A stretch of 64,000 bases of DNA, from assembly GCA_030220185.1 (NCBI GenBank), contig JASPKZ010003437.1, forward strand, positions 186,001 to 250,000, written 5' to 3'. The notes under the pieces were generated by a model. The model was not told the DNA's origin. It saw nothing but the letters and a program-made list of their open reading frames with translations, and did no database searches. Shown here one piece after another: positions 10,206 through 20,458 of the stretch (positions are counted from its first letter, which is position 1; each line of letters begins with the position of its first letter). This stretch comes from Diploptera punctata. Taxonomy: Eukaryota > Arthropoda > Insecta > Blattodea > Blaberidae. Both the position numbers and the translations under genes were made by a program.

Positions 10206-11830
10206 ACTAAATCACTGGCTCTGTCAAACCCGTAGGTTCATGGCCGCGCGGATTTAAGTTTTCAATTCATCCCTATCCTGCGCTAATGTTTTCCAATCAT
10301 CTTCATAAGTAATGCCACGAGTGATTTCCAATTTATCTAGAGAATTTGGAAATCAAGAGTGACATTTGTTAGGACAATTTAACGAATAAAATTAAGCTGT
10401 TCACTCACAAATCATTATTTAAATACAGTTATTTTAAAATATTTATATATTTAATGTAAACGGCGATGTTTGAAAACAAATGAGAAACGATTGGTACTCT
10501 TCTTTTGCTTCTTTTGTTCGTCACTGCAACCAGATCTACTATTTATTGCCAAAGGAACGCAATTTTGTAAGAATACACTCTAGTGGAGAAAGAATGAAAC
10601 ACATCAAACTGTATATTAATTCATTTCTGATGTCCTATGATGTAAATATGACAATTATATTTTTCTGGGAAAAAATACATTTAAGAAAGTGCAAACAGTG
10701 GTTTCTTTTTTTGGTGATATAATCAATTGCTACAAATGTTTTTATATAAACTCCCGCATGCGGTATACAATCTGGTAGCTGTATTTCTTAATGAGTCAGT
10801 CACTGCAAAATAATGCTATGACCTATTCAGAATGTTAAAAAGGAGGTGCTTTCTTTATTATGATAAACTTTAGTTCGTAAATTCTAGGCGCATGCGGTAT
10901 GTGTTGACATTCATGCACTATATATACAATCTGTTAGCCGTATTTCTTAGTGAGTCAGTCACTGCGATATAATGCTATGACCTATTCAAAATGTTAAAAA
11001 GGAGGTGCTTTCTTTATTATGATAAACTTTAGTTCGTAAATTCTAGGCGAAACACGACTGTGATTGGTTGTAAATCAAACATCATTGTAACGTGATTGGT
11101 CATTGACTCCCATTTGGGGCATGAGTTAAATAGTCTGTATAATGTATTTCCTTCAAATCATGATTAATATTATTGTCCCATCTCATCATTGATCTACCAA
11201 AAGGGAGTTTTGACTCTGGTTTCGCTACAAAAAGCTTCAATGCCTTTTCTTTCATTCGCCATTCGTGCCACATGTCCTGCCCATCGCAGTCTACGAGACT
11301 GAACTGTTTTTTATTACATCTGGTTTCCTATAAAGGTCATGTAGCTAACTGTTATATATTCTTCTCCATTCGACTGTTTGTTCATCTCTCTTTAATGCAA
11401 ATATTTTCCTAAGAACTTTATTCTCAAATACGGTACTTGTAATCATCTTTCCTCACTTAAAGTTTGAGTCCATTTTGGTATCCATAAAAATAACTGGGAG
11501 AATAAAAGTTTTATATATTCTCAGTTTAACGATTTTTGAGTTGGGACGAAAAGAGTCCATGTAATGCATAATATTATGCATTTCCAGAATGGACCCTATG
11601 TTTAATATCTTTGTGCATCTCATTCCTATTTGTAAATATTATTCCTAGGTATTTGAGTTCAGCTACTTATTCCATCATTTTTCATTAACTGTCCATTTCC
11701 ATTATATAATGTACTACTACGAGTGAATCATATATCAGGTTTTATTGATGTTTACTTCCAGCCCCAATTTATTAGTGCTATTCAATAGTTTGTATGTGGT
11801 CCTTAGTATCTCCTCGCTATCGTCTAATAT
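10206..11830 (-). mobile_element. RTE-A LINE, decayed, split by an X repeat
   Basis: Minus-strand RTE-A runs from its 3' tip (10206-10308), is interrupted by X (10309-11137), and resumes at 11138 with the next bases of the same element. Similarity fades near 11830, after the segment just downstream of YADD. Numerous stops and gaps make it a pseudogene. The X insertion creates a CATAA/TATAA pair at the junctions. Confidence 0.85.
10309..11137 (+). repeat. X repeat, copy 2 (829 bp)
   Basis: It starts GTAATGCCACGAGTGATTT and ends GAGTTAAATAGTC plus two bases, the same ends as the 38423-38862 copy. An internal unit, from ACTATATATACAATCTG to TAAATTCTAGGCG, is partly duplicated: GTTAAAAAGGAGGTGCTTTC occurs twice, near 10835 and 10992. 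The inner part of the terminal hairpin is deleted. No ORF is present. The putative TSD is CATAA (10304-10308) versus TATAA (11138-11142). Confidence 0.75.
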
Positions 11831-12169
11831 TAATTTTCAAACACGGTCCTTTTATTATATCGGTAGAGATTGGTTAATAAAAATTCACCTTTTAACCATG
11901 ACCAATGTGATATTCCTTTGTTTACGTATTTCATCGAAATTCTTATTTAGTGTAATTTTATCTTAATGTAAACCACAGATACAAATAAAACACAAATGAG
12001 GCTAAAATGTTTTGCACGAATGAAAAATAGATTTTTGTTGGCCAACCACTGCTATCGATAAGGTATATCTTTTTAGAAACTTTGCTCATAAAAATTAATA
12101 TTCTGCATACATAAGTTGACGTTCCTGAACCGTTTCTCATTTTCCAAATAATGCAAATACAATAGCTTC
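11831..12169. other. Interval with no recognised gene
   Basis: AT-rich sequence between two RTE-A fragments. No motif or repeat seen. Confidence 0.35.
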
Positions 12170-12658
12170 GCATGCACAAAGAAATTAAACATAAGCTCAA
12201 TTCTGTAAATGATTGCTATTATGCATTACAGAGACTCTTGACGTCCCAACTCATTTCAAAAGAACGTTAAACTGAAAATATACAAAACTATTATTCTACC
12301 AGTTATATTATATGGATGCGAAACATGGAGTCTTACTTTAAGGGAGGAAAGTAGATTACGAGTATTTGAGAATAAAGTACTTAAGAAAATTTTTGGACCA
12401 AAGAGAGATGAACAGACAGGTGAATGGAGAAGACTTCATAACTGAGAACTACATGGTCTTTATAGAAAGTCAGATATAATAAGAACAGATAAGTTTCGTA
12501 GACTTCGATGGGCAGAATATGTGGCACGAATGGGGAATGAAAGACTTGCATGGAAGCTTCTTGTAGGAAAACCAGAGGGAAAACACCCAGTTGGTAGGCC
12601 AAGAATGAAGTGGGAGAATGACATTAACAATGATTTGATGGAAGTAGATTATACAGGG
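12170..12658 (+). mobile_element. RTE-A 3' fragment, first part (continues at 16516)
   Basis: It matches the C-terminal RT region from the GCACAAAGAAATTAAACAT motif to GTAGATTATACAGGG. There it stops abruptly at a SINE1. The missing 3' tip is found at 16516-16622. The copy was therefore split by a 3.86-kb block made of two SINE1 copies and a near-full-length RTE-A. The reading frame is broken. Confidence 0.8.
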
Positions 12659-12954
12659 CCGTAGCGTAGTGGTTAAGGCACTGAGCTACAAGCCGGAGGG
12701 CCGAGGGTTCAAGTCCCGTTGGGGTCAGGATTTTTAAACTGACCCAAACCCTCTGGCGGCACTATGGCCCTGGGGTCGACTCAGCCTCTAACTGAAATGA
12801 GTACCAGACGCTTGTTCTGGGGTAAAGGCGGCCGTCACGCAGGGCTGACAACCCGGCTGACATAAAAGTGCCGATTGTCTAGAAAAAGTGGGAACCTTAA
12901 CCTCCTACTACCCCAAGGGCCTCCTGAGGCCTGTTGTGGGATCACTTTACCTTT
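12659..12954 (+). mobile_element. SINE1, copy 2
   Basis: The 5' end is slightly truncated, starting CCGTAGCGTAGTGG. The A-box-like TAGCGTAGTGGTTAAGG and the B-box GGTTCAAGTCC are both well preserved. The body matches copy 3 closely and ends GGGATCACTTTACCTTT directly at the next SINE1. Confidence 0.9.
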
Positions 12955-13255
12955 GGGGCACGCCGTAGCGTAGTGGTTAAGGCACTGAGCTACAAGCCGG
13001 AGGGTCGAGGGTTCAAGTCCCGTTGGGGTCAGGATTTTTAAACTGACCCAAACCCTCTGGCGGCACTATGGCCCGGGGGTCGACTCAGCCTCTAACGGAA
13101 ATGAGTACCAGACGCTTGTTCTGGGGGTAAAGGCGGCCGTCACGCAGGGCTGACAACCCGGCTGACATAAAGTGCCGATTGTCTAGAAAAAGTGGGAGCC
13201 CTAACCTCCTACTACCCCAAGGGCCTCCGGGTCTGTTGTGGGATCACTTTACTTG
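12955..13255 (+). mobile_element. SINE1, copy 3 (tandem with copy 2)
   Basis: It starts GGGGCACGCCGTAGCG, the most complete SINE1 5' end in the window, and has intact A- and B-box-like sequences. It ends GGATCACTTTACTTG, flush with the first base (13256) of a full-length RTE-A. The orientation is the same as that LINE. Confidence 0.9.
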
Positions 13256-13458
13256 CCCTCCATGGTATCTTTACCTTGTCGTGGTGGAGTGGCTTGCGGG
13301 CTTAAATGATCCTGAGAGCTATGCCGGCGGTAGGATTGCTGCCGATAGGGTTACCCATGCCGGACTGGTCGAAGGTGATAAGCCAGACGAAATAAGTACC
13401 TTGGTCGAAAGAGTGACGATCTTTCACCGTAAAAATACAACCGTCAAGAAATGCGGAC

Positions 13459-14844
13459 ATGGGTTCTACTGGGGTAAAATTTTCCGGAGGTCAAATAGTC
13501 CCCCATTCGGTTCTCCGGGCGGGGACTACTTCAGGGAACCCATGCCAAAGGCTCAAACACAGGGACATGTTCCTAGGAACATGGAATGTTAGGACATTAT
13601 ACAATAGCGGAGCACTAGAGATATTAACGCGGGAATTGGATAAATCGCCCTTGGATATTGTCGCTTTACAGGAAGTTAGGTGGCCAGGAGAAGGTAGTCA
13701 GGAATCAGGAAGCTTTTCATTATACTATGGGGGTGCAGAAAGACCTGCATTTGGAACGGGTTTTTTAGTCAGGAGGAGGATCCTATCCGCTATCCGAGAT
13801 ATTAAGTTTGTTAGTGATAGGATATCATACATAATTCTAAAGGGTAAACGACATGGTTTTATAATTGTAAATGTACATGCCCCCACAGTAGATAAAGATG
13901 ACAAGATCAAGGATGAATTCTATGAAGAATTAGAATGCTTATTTGATAGCCTTTCACGATATCATATGAAAATTGTCTTAGGAGATTTTAATGCAAAAGT
14001 GGGGCGGGAAGATATATTCAAACCAACAATAGGCAAATTCAGTCTTCATGAAGATAGTAACGACAACGGGGTTAGATTAGTCACATTTGCCACATCAAAG
14101 AATCTCGTTGTTAAGAGCACAACATTTCAGCATAAGGATATTCATAAATACACCTGGACGTCCCCAGATGGAGAAACTCGGAACCAGATAGATCATGTAT
14201 TAGTGGATAAACGCTGGCACAGTAGCATCATTGATGTTAGATCAGTTAGAGGGACAGACTGCAATTCAGATCATCATCTGGTCAGGGTGAAAATCAGACA
14301 ACGGCTATCGCTTATGAGAGGAACAAACGCTAAAGATGATTCTGTAAAATATGAATTAAAAAACTTGAAAAATGATGAAATGCGGCAAGAAAACCAAATC
14401 AAAATTGCTAATAGATTTGAAGTACTGGAATCTTCAGATGACAATGTGGCAAACGAAGAAGAAACTGATATAAATAAAGAATGGGAGGCTATAAGAGATA
14501 CTATTAAATTGTCAGCATCAGAAAGCATTGGCTGTTTAAAAAAGAGGCAAAACAAGAAATGGTTTGATCAGGAATGTGTCGACATTGTAAAGAAAAGAAA
14601 GCTAGCAAAAATTAAATGGTTACACGAGCCAAATGAGGTAAATTTAGAGCAATTGGGTAGTGTTAGACGGGAAACCACCAAGTTACTAAAGAGTAAGAAG
14701 AGGGAATATTTGAGAGAGAAGATTAATGATCTTGAAATGAATGCAAAAAATAGGAACATTAGAGAATTATATCAGGGAATTAGTATAGAGAAGAAAGGGT
14801 TTCAGGCTAGAACAAACATAATTCGGAATGAAGTGGGGATATGA
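13459..14844 (+). pseudogene. RTE-A ORF, endonuclease part (frameshifted)
   Basis: This frame (461 codons) encodes the EEP-type apurinic-like endonuclease that nicks target DNA for target-primed reverse transcription. Visible motifs are GTWNVRTL near residue 40, QEVRW near 71, LGDFNAKVG near 174, NQIDHVLVD near 242 and SDHHLVRVKI near 270. A linker rich in K/E follows. The frame ends early because AAAATGGGG of the intact copy reads AAGTGGGG. Translation cannot continue into the RT without frameshifting. Confidence 0.9.
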
Positions 14845-16463
14845 TTGCAGATTCCAAGAGTATATTAAATAGATGTAAAAGTTATTTTAATCAGCTATTA
14901 AATGTACATACAGAACAGGACATTGAGGAGAATAACTTACAGACAGCAGAAATGCTAGTCGCAGAGCCAAGTGCATTAGAGGTTGAAATGGCAATTGAAA
15001 AATTGAAGATGTATAAAGCATCAGGTTCAGATGAGATCCCAGCAGAACTGCTAAAATCAGGGGGAGAAAAATTGATGGACAAGATACGGTGGTTGCTTAG
15101 TATGATTTGGGAAAAAGAATCTCTTCCAGATGAATGGAAGGAATCAATTATCGTACCAATTTATAAGAAAGGAGATAAAGCTGATTGCAACAACTATAGG
15201 GGCATCTCATTACTTTCAACTTCGTACAAAATTCTAACAAATATATTAGTAAGCAGACTTACTCCCTATATTGATGACATTCTAGGAGATCATCAATGTG
15301 CATTTAGAAGAAACAGGTCTACAATAGATCAGATTTTTAGTATAAGACAGATTTTAGAAAAGAAATGGGAATATAATGGTACTGTACATCAACTATATGT
15401 AGACTTCAAAAAAGCATATGATTCAATTAAGAGGGAGAAGTTATATAGTATCCTGCTGGAGTTTGGAATTCCTAAAAAGTTAGTTAGACTTATACGAATG
15501 TGTCTAAATGGCTCAACGAGTAGGGTGCGTGTAGGCAAACAGTTTTCAGACACTTTTGAAATCCAGAATGGGTTAAAGCAAGGAGATGCACTATCTCCTC
15601 TACTATTTAGTTTTGTACTTGAGCATGCCATTAAATCTTTGGAGAATGAGGAAGGCTTACAACACAATGGTATTAATAAGCTGTTAGTTTATGCTGATGA
15701 TGTAGTACTACTGGCCGATAGCGAGGAGATACTAAAGGCCAACACGCACACACTATTGAGTAACACTAAGAAATTAGGACTGGAAGTAAATATCAGTAAA
15801 ACTAAATATATGGTCACACGTAGAAATACATTATATAATGGAAATGGACAGCTAATGACAAATGAGGGAAAGTTTGAGGAATTGGCTGAATTCAAATACC
15901 TAGGAACAATAATCACAAATAGGAATGAGATGCACAAAGAAATTAAACATAGGCCCAATTCTGGAAATGCATGCTATTATGCATTGCAGAGACTTTTGAT
16001 GTCCCAACTCCTTTCAAAAAACGTTAAGCTGAAAATATATAAAACTATTGTTCTACCAGTTATATTATATGGGTGCGAAACATGGTCTCTTACTTTAAGG
16101 GAGGAAAGGAGATTACGAGTATTTGAGAATAAAGTTCTTAGGAAAATTTTTGGACCAAAGAGAGATGAACAGACAGGTGAATGGAGAAGACTACATAACA
16201 ATGAACTACATGGTCTTTATAGGAAGCCAGATATAATAAGAACAGTTAAGTCCCGTAGACTGCGATGGGCAGGACATGTTGCGCGTATGGGGAATGAAAG
16301 ACGTGCATGGAAACTTCTTGTAGGAAAGCCAGAAGGAAAACGCCCAGTTGGTAGACCAAAAATGAGGTGGGAGAACAACATTAACTATGATTTGAGGGAA
16401 GTAGATTATACAGGGAATGATTGGAAAGCATTAGCTCAGGATAGGGATGTATGGAGAGCTTAG
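14841..16463 (+). pseudogene. RTE-A ORF, reverse transcriptase part (frameshifted, early stop)
   Basis: In the shifted frame this continues with RT fingers and palm: VPIYKKGDKADCNNYRGISL, YVDFKKAYDSIKREKL, NGLKQGDALSPLLF and LVYADDVVLLADS, so the catalytic YADD is intact. The thumb and a C-terminal basic segment (RRLRWAGHVARMG, RPVGRPKMRWENN) follow. A TAT-to-TAG change at 16461-16463 removes the last ten or so residues present in the intact copy. Confidence 0.9.
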
Positions 16464-16515
16464 GTCCGTGCGGCCATGAACCTACGGGTTCGATAGTGCC
16501 AGTGAGTAAGTAAGT

Positions 16516-16622
16516 ATGAGAGGAAAACATCAGCTCAGGATATGGATGTATTGAGAGCTTATATCCGCGCGGCCATGAACCTACGGGTTCGATATTGCCA
16601 GTGAGTTAGTTAGTTAGTAAAA
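16516..16622 (+). mobile_element. RTE-A 3' tip, second part of the copy at 12170-12658
   Basis: The sequence GGAAAACATCAGCTCAGG through CCATGAACCTACGGGTTCG and a (GTTA)n-like tail is the extreme 3' end of RTE-A. Its first bases continue the sequence where 12658 stops, which shows the interruption. Confidence 0.75.
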
Positions 16623-17214
16623 AACATAACGAAAATTGGTGAGACCGACTATTAAACTTGCAACGATAATAAGAAGAAACCTCCCTAGGGCTCACTTCAT
16701 ATTTGTTATTTTTGTCTAGTATAATATATTATTGTTAAGTGTTTGCTATCAGTTATCATGAATTATAACTTCCATAGGAAGCATCTCGTGAAGTAAGTAG
16801 ATGGTGGAAATGTGAACAAACATGTTGATAAACTTGTCGCTATAATCGGTAAGTTCGATGTTGTTTCATAGATGTTGTCATGTCCACTAGAATAACAGAT
16901 TATATTATTGAATCCATTTATTACATTATATTATGATTGATCCTGATAATGAAATTCCATCCACCATTTGTGTTGATGGCTGAGGACAGGTCAGAACCTC
17001 CGGAATATGCTATTGTTAGAAATATTATTGAAAAATAGTTAATTGTCAAATACAACACTTGAATGTTGACGCTCAAACACGCGAATAACCCCACGTTGTA
17101 CTTTTCTGATTTTGTAATTTTTTTGTTATTTTTCTTCGAATTACAGTTTGTCACCTGCTCTGGAATGTATTTATAATGTGTTAAGTAAAAGTAATAACAT
17201 CACATTTCAAACCC
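16623..17214. other. Interval with no recognised gene
   Basis: Unique-looking AT-rich DNA. A 77-codon minus frame at 16921-17154 has no recognised domain. Confidence 0.35.
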
Positions 17215-17476
17215 AGAAGGTTCTTGCAACATGAGGTTCTAGACAATCAGCACGAAATGCCAGCCAGCTTGTCAGCCCTATGTGATTAACCACTTTGTCT
17301 CCGGAACAGATGTATGACACTCATTCAATTAGAGGCTGAGTCGAACCTAGGGTCATGGTGCCGCCAAAAGGTTTAGGTCATTTTATAAATGCTGACTCCA
17401 TTCGTACTCGAACTCCTGACATTCCGACTTTTGGTGTAGATGTGTTCCCTTAACCAAATACGTCAATTTGTGCCCC
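17215..17476 (-). mobile_element. SINE1, copy 4 (decayed)
   Basis: On the minus strand it reads GGGGCACAAATTGACG, a damaged head, and then the diagnostic body blocks ACCTTTTGGCGGCAC, AGGTTCGACTCAGCCTCTAA and GGGCTGACAAGCTGGCTGGC. The B-box region has mutations. It is the oldest SINE1 copy in the window. Confidence 0.75.
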
Positions 17477-17596
17477 CAAATCTAATTTATTCCATGATAC
17501 GACAGACAGACCTGGAAGTGCTTTGGATGTTTCCCTCATATCTACATGTGATTTATCAAACCTGGTCAGAATAAGGGTGACAGTTTTTAGTGTATA

Positions 17597-17767
17597 TGTC
17601 CCCCGGCCGTTATAACTAGTTTTCTCAATATTCAGCAGCTACTGAAATTCCTCACGATGCTGGGTGGGCACTGGATCCATTTCAGCCGAAATTCCATGAT
17701 ACATTTTCTTCTCCCATGGGGCTCGAAATAGCGCAAGTCCCGGAGCTCTCCACCTAGGCATCATGAC
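17597..17767 (-). mobile_element. SINE3, partial
   Basis: It matches the tRNA-like head and the adjacent body of the SINE3 copies at 58373-58705 and 62736-63049 (GGGACTTGCGCTATTTCGAGC, GAGGAATTTCAGTAGC and ACGGCCGGGGGA on the minus strand). The 3' half of the family is missing. Confidence 0.7.
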
Positions 17768-17791
17768 TTACACCGCGTCAATATAAGTAAT

Positions 17792-18149
17792 CCATCCACA
17801 GTAATTCTGCCCGAAGGCAGGTCCTTCACTGCAATCATAGCATTTTCATGCTATGCTTGCAGCTTTACTAGGGAATTGTGTAGGTGTGGTAGCTTCCCGT
17901 TGCTTTCCACACCGGTGAAGGATGATGATGATAATGATAACACTGGGGAACAAAAAATATTATAATATTAAGGATGATAATGATAAGGATGATGGCCATA
18001 TGATTTCGGGGACCGTTTGGGCCTTAAAGGTTTCCTGACATTTGTCTTACAGGTGAGGAAAAACCCCGATAAAAACCTCACCCAGAAAAACTGCCCCGAC
18101 CGGGGATCGAACCCGGGCCCGCTGCGTGACAAGGCTGCACGCTACCTAC
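17792..18149 (-). mobile_element. SINE2, tRNA-derived SINE, copy 1
   Basis: On the minus strand it has the tRNA-like head AGGTAGCGTGCAGCC and a perfect B-box-like GGGTTCGATCCCCGG. It then has the body shared with three other copies (CTGGGTGAGGTTTTTATCGG, GTAAGACAAATGTCAGGAAA, CGGTGTGGAAAGCAACGGG). A 10-bp TSD TATAAGTAAT lies at 17782-17791 and 18150-18159. An internal block near 17940 carries an extra AT-rich insert. Confidence 0.9.
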
Positions 18150-18402
18150 TATAAGTAATATATATAATAAATGACGATAGGCTGAGGAATGATAAATAGC
18201 ATGAAAGTGGACATTTTGAACAGAGTGCACAAAGGAATATACTATCTCAACAAGAGTAACTTTAATGACTTTAAATACAACAATTGCAGAGACCTGACAA
18301 AAAGATGCTTGCTTATTAAGCGAGAAAGAACATTTAATATGAATTTCAATTAATGAAATCAATTATGAGATTAAACTTTAATAATTATTTTTTACGTTTC
18401 AG

Positions 18403-19559
18403 GAAATCCAAAATGTTAGTGAGATTCAAATAAATTTGGTTGGCTATCCCGAAGTTTCAATGCACACAGTGTGTGACGACTGTTTACAAAATTACAAATT
18501 TACTTCCAAAGGAAAAAGTGGGATAACGATTAGAAAACAGATATATCCAGATGCCTCATGTTGTGATCCTGTACCTGTGCCTAAAAATCAGGATGTTTCA
18601 ACTAAAGTAATGAAAATGGCTAATAGGTGGGAACAGCTGAGCACCAACAGTCTGACACAAAACAGAAAATTTGCAAAGAGCACTGGCGAGATTAGAAACT
18701 CTACACAAGACACAAACATTGAACTCTGTAAGTCATGTCAAGAAAGGACCGTATCCAATCCCCTTTTCTCTTTAGTTTCTTCTTCCTTGAAGTGGAAAAG
18801 AAATAAGTGTAAGAACAGTCCTACTTGGGTTCCAAGGCACAATCAAGCGCAAAAAAATGACAGTTTAAAAAAGTAAAATGTCAGACTAATTGTAATTGTA
18901 CAGACCGTGTTGATTTTAAAATGTATGATTCTGAAATGTATGATGACGAAAAATATAAATGCCATAATTCAAATTACTTTTGTAGAAAATCTGATAAGAG
19001 GATGCTTGCTGTCAAAATCATTCACAGAAGTTAAATCCACGTAGTGACACTCGCGAGGTTCAAACACTAAAACCAAGTAATAATGTAAATAACGTACACG
19101 GTAATCCCAAGCTTAAAACTTACAAAAACCATTCACAAAATTATCAATCACAGAACACTGAAAGTAACATACATTTAAATGATATTTTCAGCACTTCTGA
19201 GCCTGGTGGGTTTATAAGTGAACATTTAGGTGGAAGTAGCAATAGTCCTATGATCGAGAATGAATTAGAAGAAGATGTTGCTGGAAGTGATGATGAGGAT
19301 AAAGCAGAATTATCCATTTTAAAAAATGTTCGAGAACATTCATCAGAATGTGAATATAGAAGCCATGAAACAGTATGAACAATCTCCTCAGATTTCTAAT
19401 CGAGTAAATGAAAAGACAGATTCAGATCCACTTAGTACACACTCGGCAGACGCTGTCGATACCAGTAACATTAGAACTTCACGAAAAATGTGCTCCATTG
19501 GAAGGGAAAGTAATGGTACATGCGATAGAGGTAACAAATGTAAATCAGAACTGCATTAA
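18403..19559 (+). pseudogene. Possible terminal exon of a host gene, now with three frameshifts
   Basis: A polypyrimidine tract and TTTCAG end at 18402. From 18403 an open frame (EIQNVSEIQINLVGYPEVS...) runs to 18876. It continues in a second frame (VKCQTNCNCTDRVDFKMYD...) to about 19020, in a third (LNPRSDTREVQTLKPSNN... with an acidic EEDVAGSDDEDK stretch) to 19376, and finally in the frame ending CDRGNKCKSELH at 19559. All changes sit in A-rich runs. Cysteine pairs (CDDC, CKSC) hint at a zinc-binding region, perhaps the second half of a ZAD domain. A polyadenylation signal AATAAA lies at 19666. It could be an old processed gene, a dying exon, or an exon with assembly indels. No transposon motif is seen. 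Confidence 0.45.
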
Positions 19560-19778
19560 ACATGAATAAAACACATAAACAAAATTAGACTAGTCTGTAC
19601 TGCCCGCGTTGTATGTGTACTTCAATGTATGCTAATGTATTATTTATATTTTTAAGTTTATTTCAAATAAAATATATTATTTTGAACATGGAGGAATATT
19701 TTAACATTATTCATTAACATAAAATTCAATTTCAGAAATAAATTTATAAAAGTTATATTAGTAACTTATTTTAAAGGA
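19560..19778. other. Putative 3' UTR and flank of the 18.4-19.6 kb exon
   Basis: AT-rich, with AATAAA at 19666-19671. It contains no ORF and ends at an RTE-A fragment. Confidence 0.3.
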
Positions 19779-19894
19779 GGATAAAAAATTATGAGTATTT
19801 GAGAATAACGTTCTTAAGAAAAATGTTGGAGCAAACAGACTTGAAGAGACAGGCGAATGCAGAAGACTTACATAACAGTGAGCTACATGATTTT

Positions 19895-19897
<3 letters not shown>
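19779..19897 (+). mobile_element. RTE-A fragment, C-terminal RT part
   Basis: It matches the segment from AAGGGAGGAAAGGAGATTACG to CTACATGGTCTTTATAGG of RTE-A with heavy divergence. It breaks off into an (AAT)n run instead of the usual 3' tip. Only about 40 decayed codons remain. Confidence 0.7.

Positions 19898-19959
<62 letters not shown>
19896..19959. repeat. (AAT)n microsatellite
   Basis: About 21 uninterrupted units. It borders the RTE-A fragment on the left. It could be the tail of the minus-strand family C element to the right. Confidence 0.9.
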
Positions 19960-19960
<1 letters not shown>

Positions 19961-20208
19961 GAGCAGTAAGTTTTAGGTTTTGACTTTCTATTTTATGATT
20001 TGTCTTTTATCAGTTCGTTCAACGATCCCGTCCATCTTCTGCATTGTTTGTAATGGTATCGCTCGCATTTTTATTCACATATCTTGAATTCACACGAGTC
20101 ACTTGGTTGGTGGAATTGTATTTTTGTACATTTTATGGTGATATTCATGTGTTGCCAGGCCTATAATTGCGTTCCTTTGTGGTTGGTTGCTTCCGGGCCA
20201 TTCCCTGT

Positions 20209-20432
20209 TCACCATGGCGTCTGAGGCGTAGAACTCTTCGTCGATCTCTTTTTCCGTCTGGTTCCTTTTTTTTTCGCGACTATCTCATATGGCTCCGTTG
20301 CTGGCAGTAGTATCCTTTGTCTCAGGTCCTCTAAGAAATAGATTTCTCTGGCTAGCATATAGGTCATTCTATTTGGCGTGTTTTTGCTTGCGCCTAATGC
20401 CTTTTTGATGTATCTTATTTTCACTTTTTCTA
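20209..20432 (-). mobile_element. Family C LINE, C-terminal part (left of the RTE-A insertion)
   Basis: The minus frame reads KIRYIKKALGASKNTPNR, MTYMLAREIYFLEDLRQRI and a K/R-rich end, stopping at 20209. It joins seamlessly to the sequence LSTSDLERLEKV encoded at 23714-23760 once the RTE-A insertion and one 13-bp TSD are removed. This is the C-terminal region after the RT domain. The boundary with 19960-20208 is unclear. Confidence 0.75.
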
Positions 20433-20458
20433 CTTACTTACTTACTTACTCACTGGCA

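Larger units (their letters stand above)
13256..16515 (+). mobile_element. RTE-A LINE, near-full-length copy with two lesions
   Basis: The 5' end CCCTCCATGGTATC is identical to the 5' end of the intact copy. It has a 200-bp leader, endonuclease and RT regions, and a 3' tip ending GTGAGTAAGTAAGT. It differs from the intact copy by a small number of substitutions, so it is young. A 1-nt deletion at 14829-14833 and a premature TAG at 16461-16463 inactivate it. No TSD is visible at the LINE's own ends. The block with the two upstream SINE1s splits an older RTE-A. Confidence 0.92.

Noticed and set aside
12678..12720. SINE heads as functional tRNA genes
   Set aside because: A and B boxes are present but cloverleaf acceptor pairing is absent and a conserved SINE body follows in every copy.
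13179..13592. 137-codon frame spanning the end of SINE1 and the RTE-A leader
   Set aside because: Starts in SINE sequence. Kept only as an observation about the leader frame, not as a gene.
16501..16622. GTTAGTTAG-like repeats suggesting insect telomere (TTAGG)n
   Set aside because: They are the (TAAG)/(GTTA) tails of RTE-A copies and do not form TTAGG arrays.
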